In this document: positions 13,295 through 13,378 of the stretch, piece after piece
Layout of the letters: each line of letters starts with the position of its first letter
How positions within the stretch are numbered: position 1 is the stretch's first letter
Assembly (NCBI GenBank): GCA_002420015.1
Contig: DIHF01000009.1
Location: 1 to 13,378, forward strand
Source: Micavibrio sp. UBA5703
Lineage (GTDB): Bacteria; Pseudomonadota; Alphaproteobacteria; Micavibrionales; Micavibrionaceae
DNA length: 13,378 bases
Reading direction: 5' to 3'
The notes under the pieces: model-generated
What the model was told of the DNA's origin: nothing
Database searches by the model: none
Seen by the model: the letters and a program-made list of their open reading frames with translations, nothing else
Position numbers and translations under genes: made by a program

Positions 13295-13378
13295 CTAAAA
13301 CCCCTTTGCGACGGAGGCGGGGAGTTCGCGGCCTTCGTCTTTATATTGATTGAGTTTATTCCGCAGGGTGCGGATGGA
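13295..13378 (-). CDS. C-terminus of an NtrC-family (FlbD-like) sigma-54 regulator, partial
   Basis: Only the last 27 codons and the TAG are in the window; the gene continues past the right edge. The visible residues read SIRTLRNKLNQYKDEG followed by a short tail ending VAKGF. S-x-R-T-L-R-N-K-L-x-x-Y is the recognition helix of the Fis-type domain that ends NtrC-family sigma-54 activators, and is especially like the alphaproteobacterial flagellar regulator FlbD. That would mean control of sigma-54 promoters, perhaps flagellar. With so little sequence FlbD itself cannot be told from other members. It is on the same strand as map, 74 bp upstream. Confidence 0.65.
   Translation of the reverse strand, partial: SIRTLRNKLNQYKDEGRELPASVAKGF

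Overview
The window looks like a chromosomal segment of a Gram-negative alphaproteobacterium. The basis is a minus-strand map-radC pair, an NtrC/FlbD-like regulator tail at the right edge, E. coli-type bacterioferritin with its ferredoxin, and a lipoprotein L,D-transpeptidase-fold protein. Base composition is moderately GC-rich. The exact lineage cannot be fixed from the sequence; a free-living or predatory group such as the Micavibrio relatives is a guess. No tRNA, rRNA, CRISPR array, transposase or phage gene was seen.

Left third (1-4130), accessory in character. A membrane-anchored coiled-coil protein built on four 21-residue repeats ends at a strong hairpin terminator. Next is a divergent pair: a minus-strand 440-residue protein made of two tandem DUF1566/Lcl-like domains, and a plus-strand TrmB-family regulator. 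Their shared 142-bp intergenic region holds two near-identical 19-bp inverted repeats, TGTCG-N9-CGACA, 24 bp apart, which are the likely operators of the regulator. Downstream of the regulator lie two unrecognised genes, a 95-residue soluble protein and a 245-residue protein with one N-terminal membrane segment. The second overlaps the stop codon of the next, convergent gene by 4 bp.

Middle (4127-9912), all minus strand. In transcription order it reads gap (glyceraldehyde-3-phosphate dehydrogenase), purB (adenylosuccinate lyase), bfr (bacterioferritin), bfd (ferredoxin that releases iron from bacterioferritin), an exported cyclophilin-type prolyl isomerase with an Ala/Glu/Pro-rich tail, and a GH13 alpha-glucosidase. 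A near-consensus Fur box sits immediately upstream of the conserved bfd start, consistent with mobilising stored iron under iron starvation. The isomerase and glucosidase are 3 bp apart and probably co-transcribed.

Right third (10084-13378), also minus strand: an NtrC/FlbD-like regulator (C-terminal 27 codons only), map, radC and a YafK/DpaA-like lipoprotein. The 672-bp gap between radC and the lipoprotein gene holds several palindromic repeats. It also holds a very good sigma-70 promoter (TTGACA, 17 bp, TATACT) with a palindrome over its -35 box. The predicted transcription start coincides with the ATG of a 19-codon, highly basic ORF.

The least explained features are the palindromic repeats filling the gaps between minus-strand genes, many with GTCAT/ATGAC ends and some nested; the micropeptide/promoter unit; and the TrmB/tandem-domain locus with its paired operators. 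These are candidates, not proven systems.
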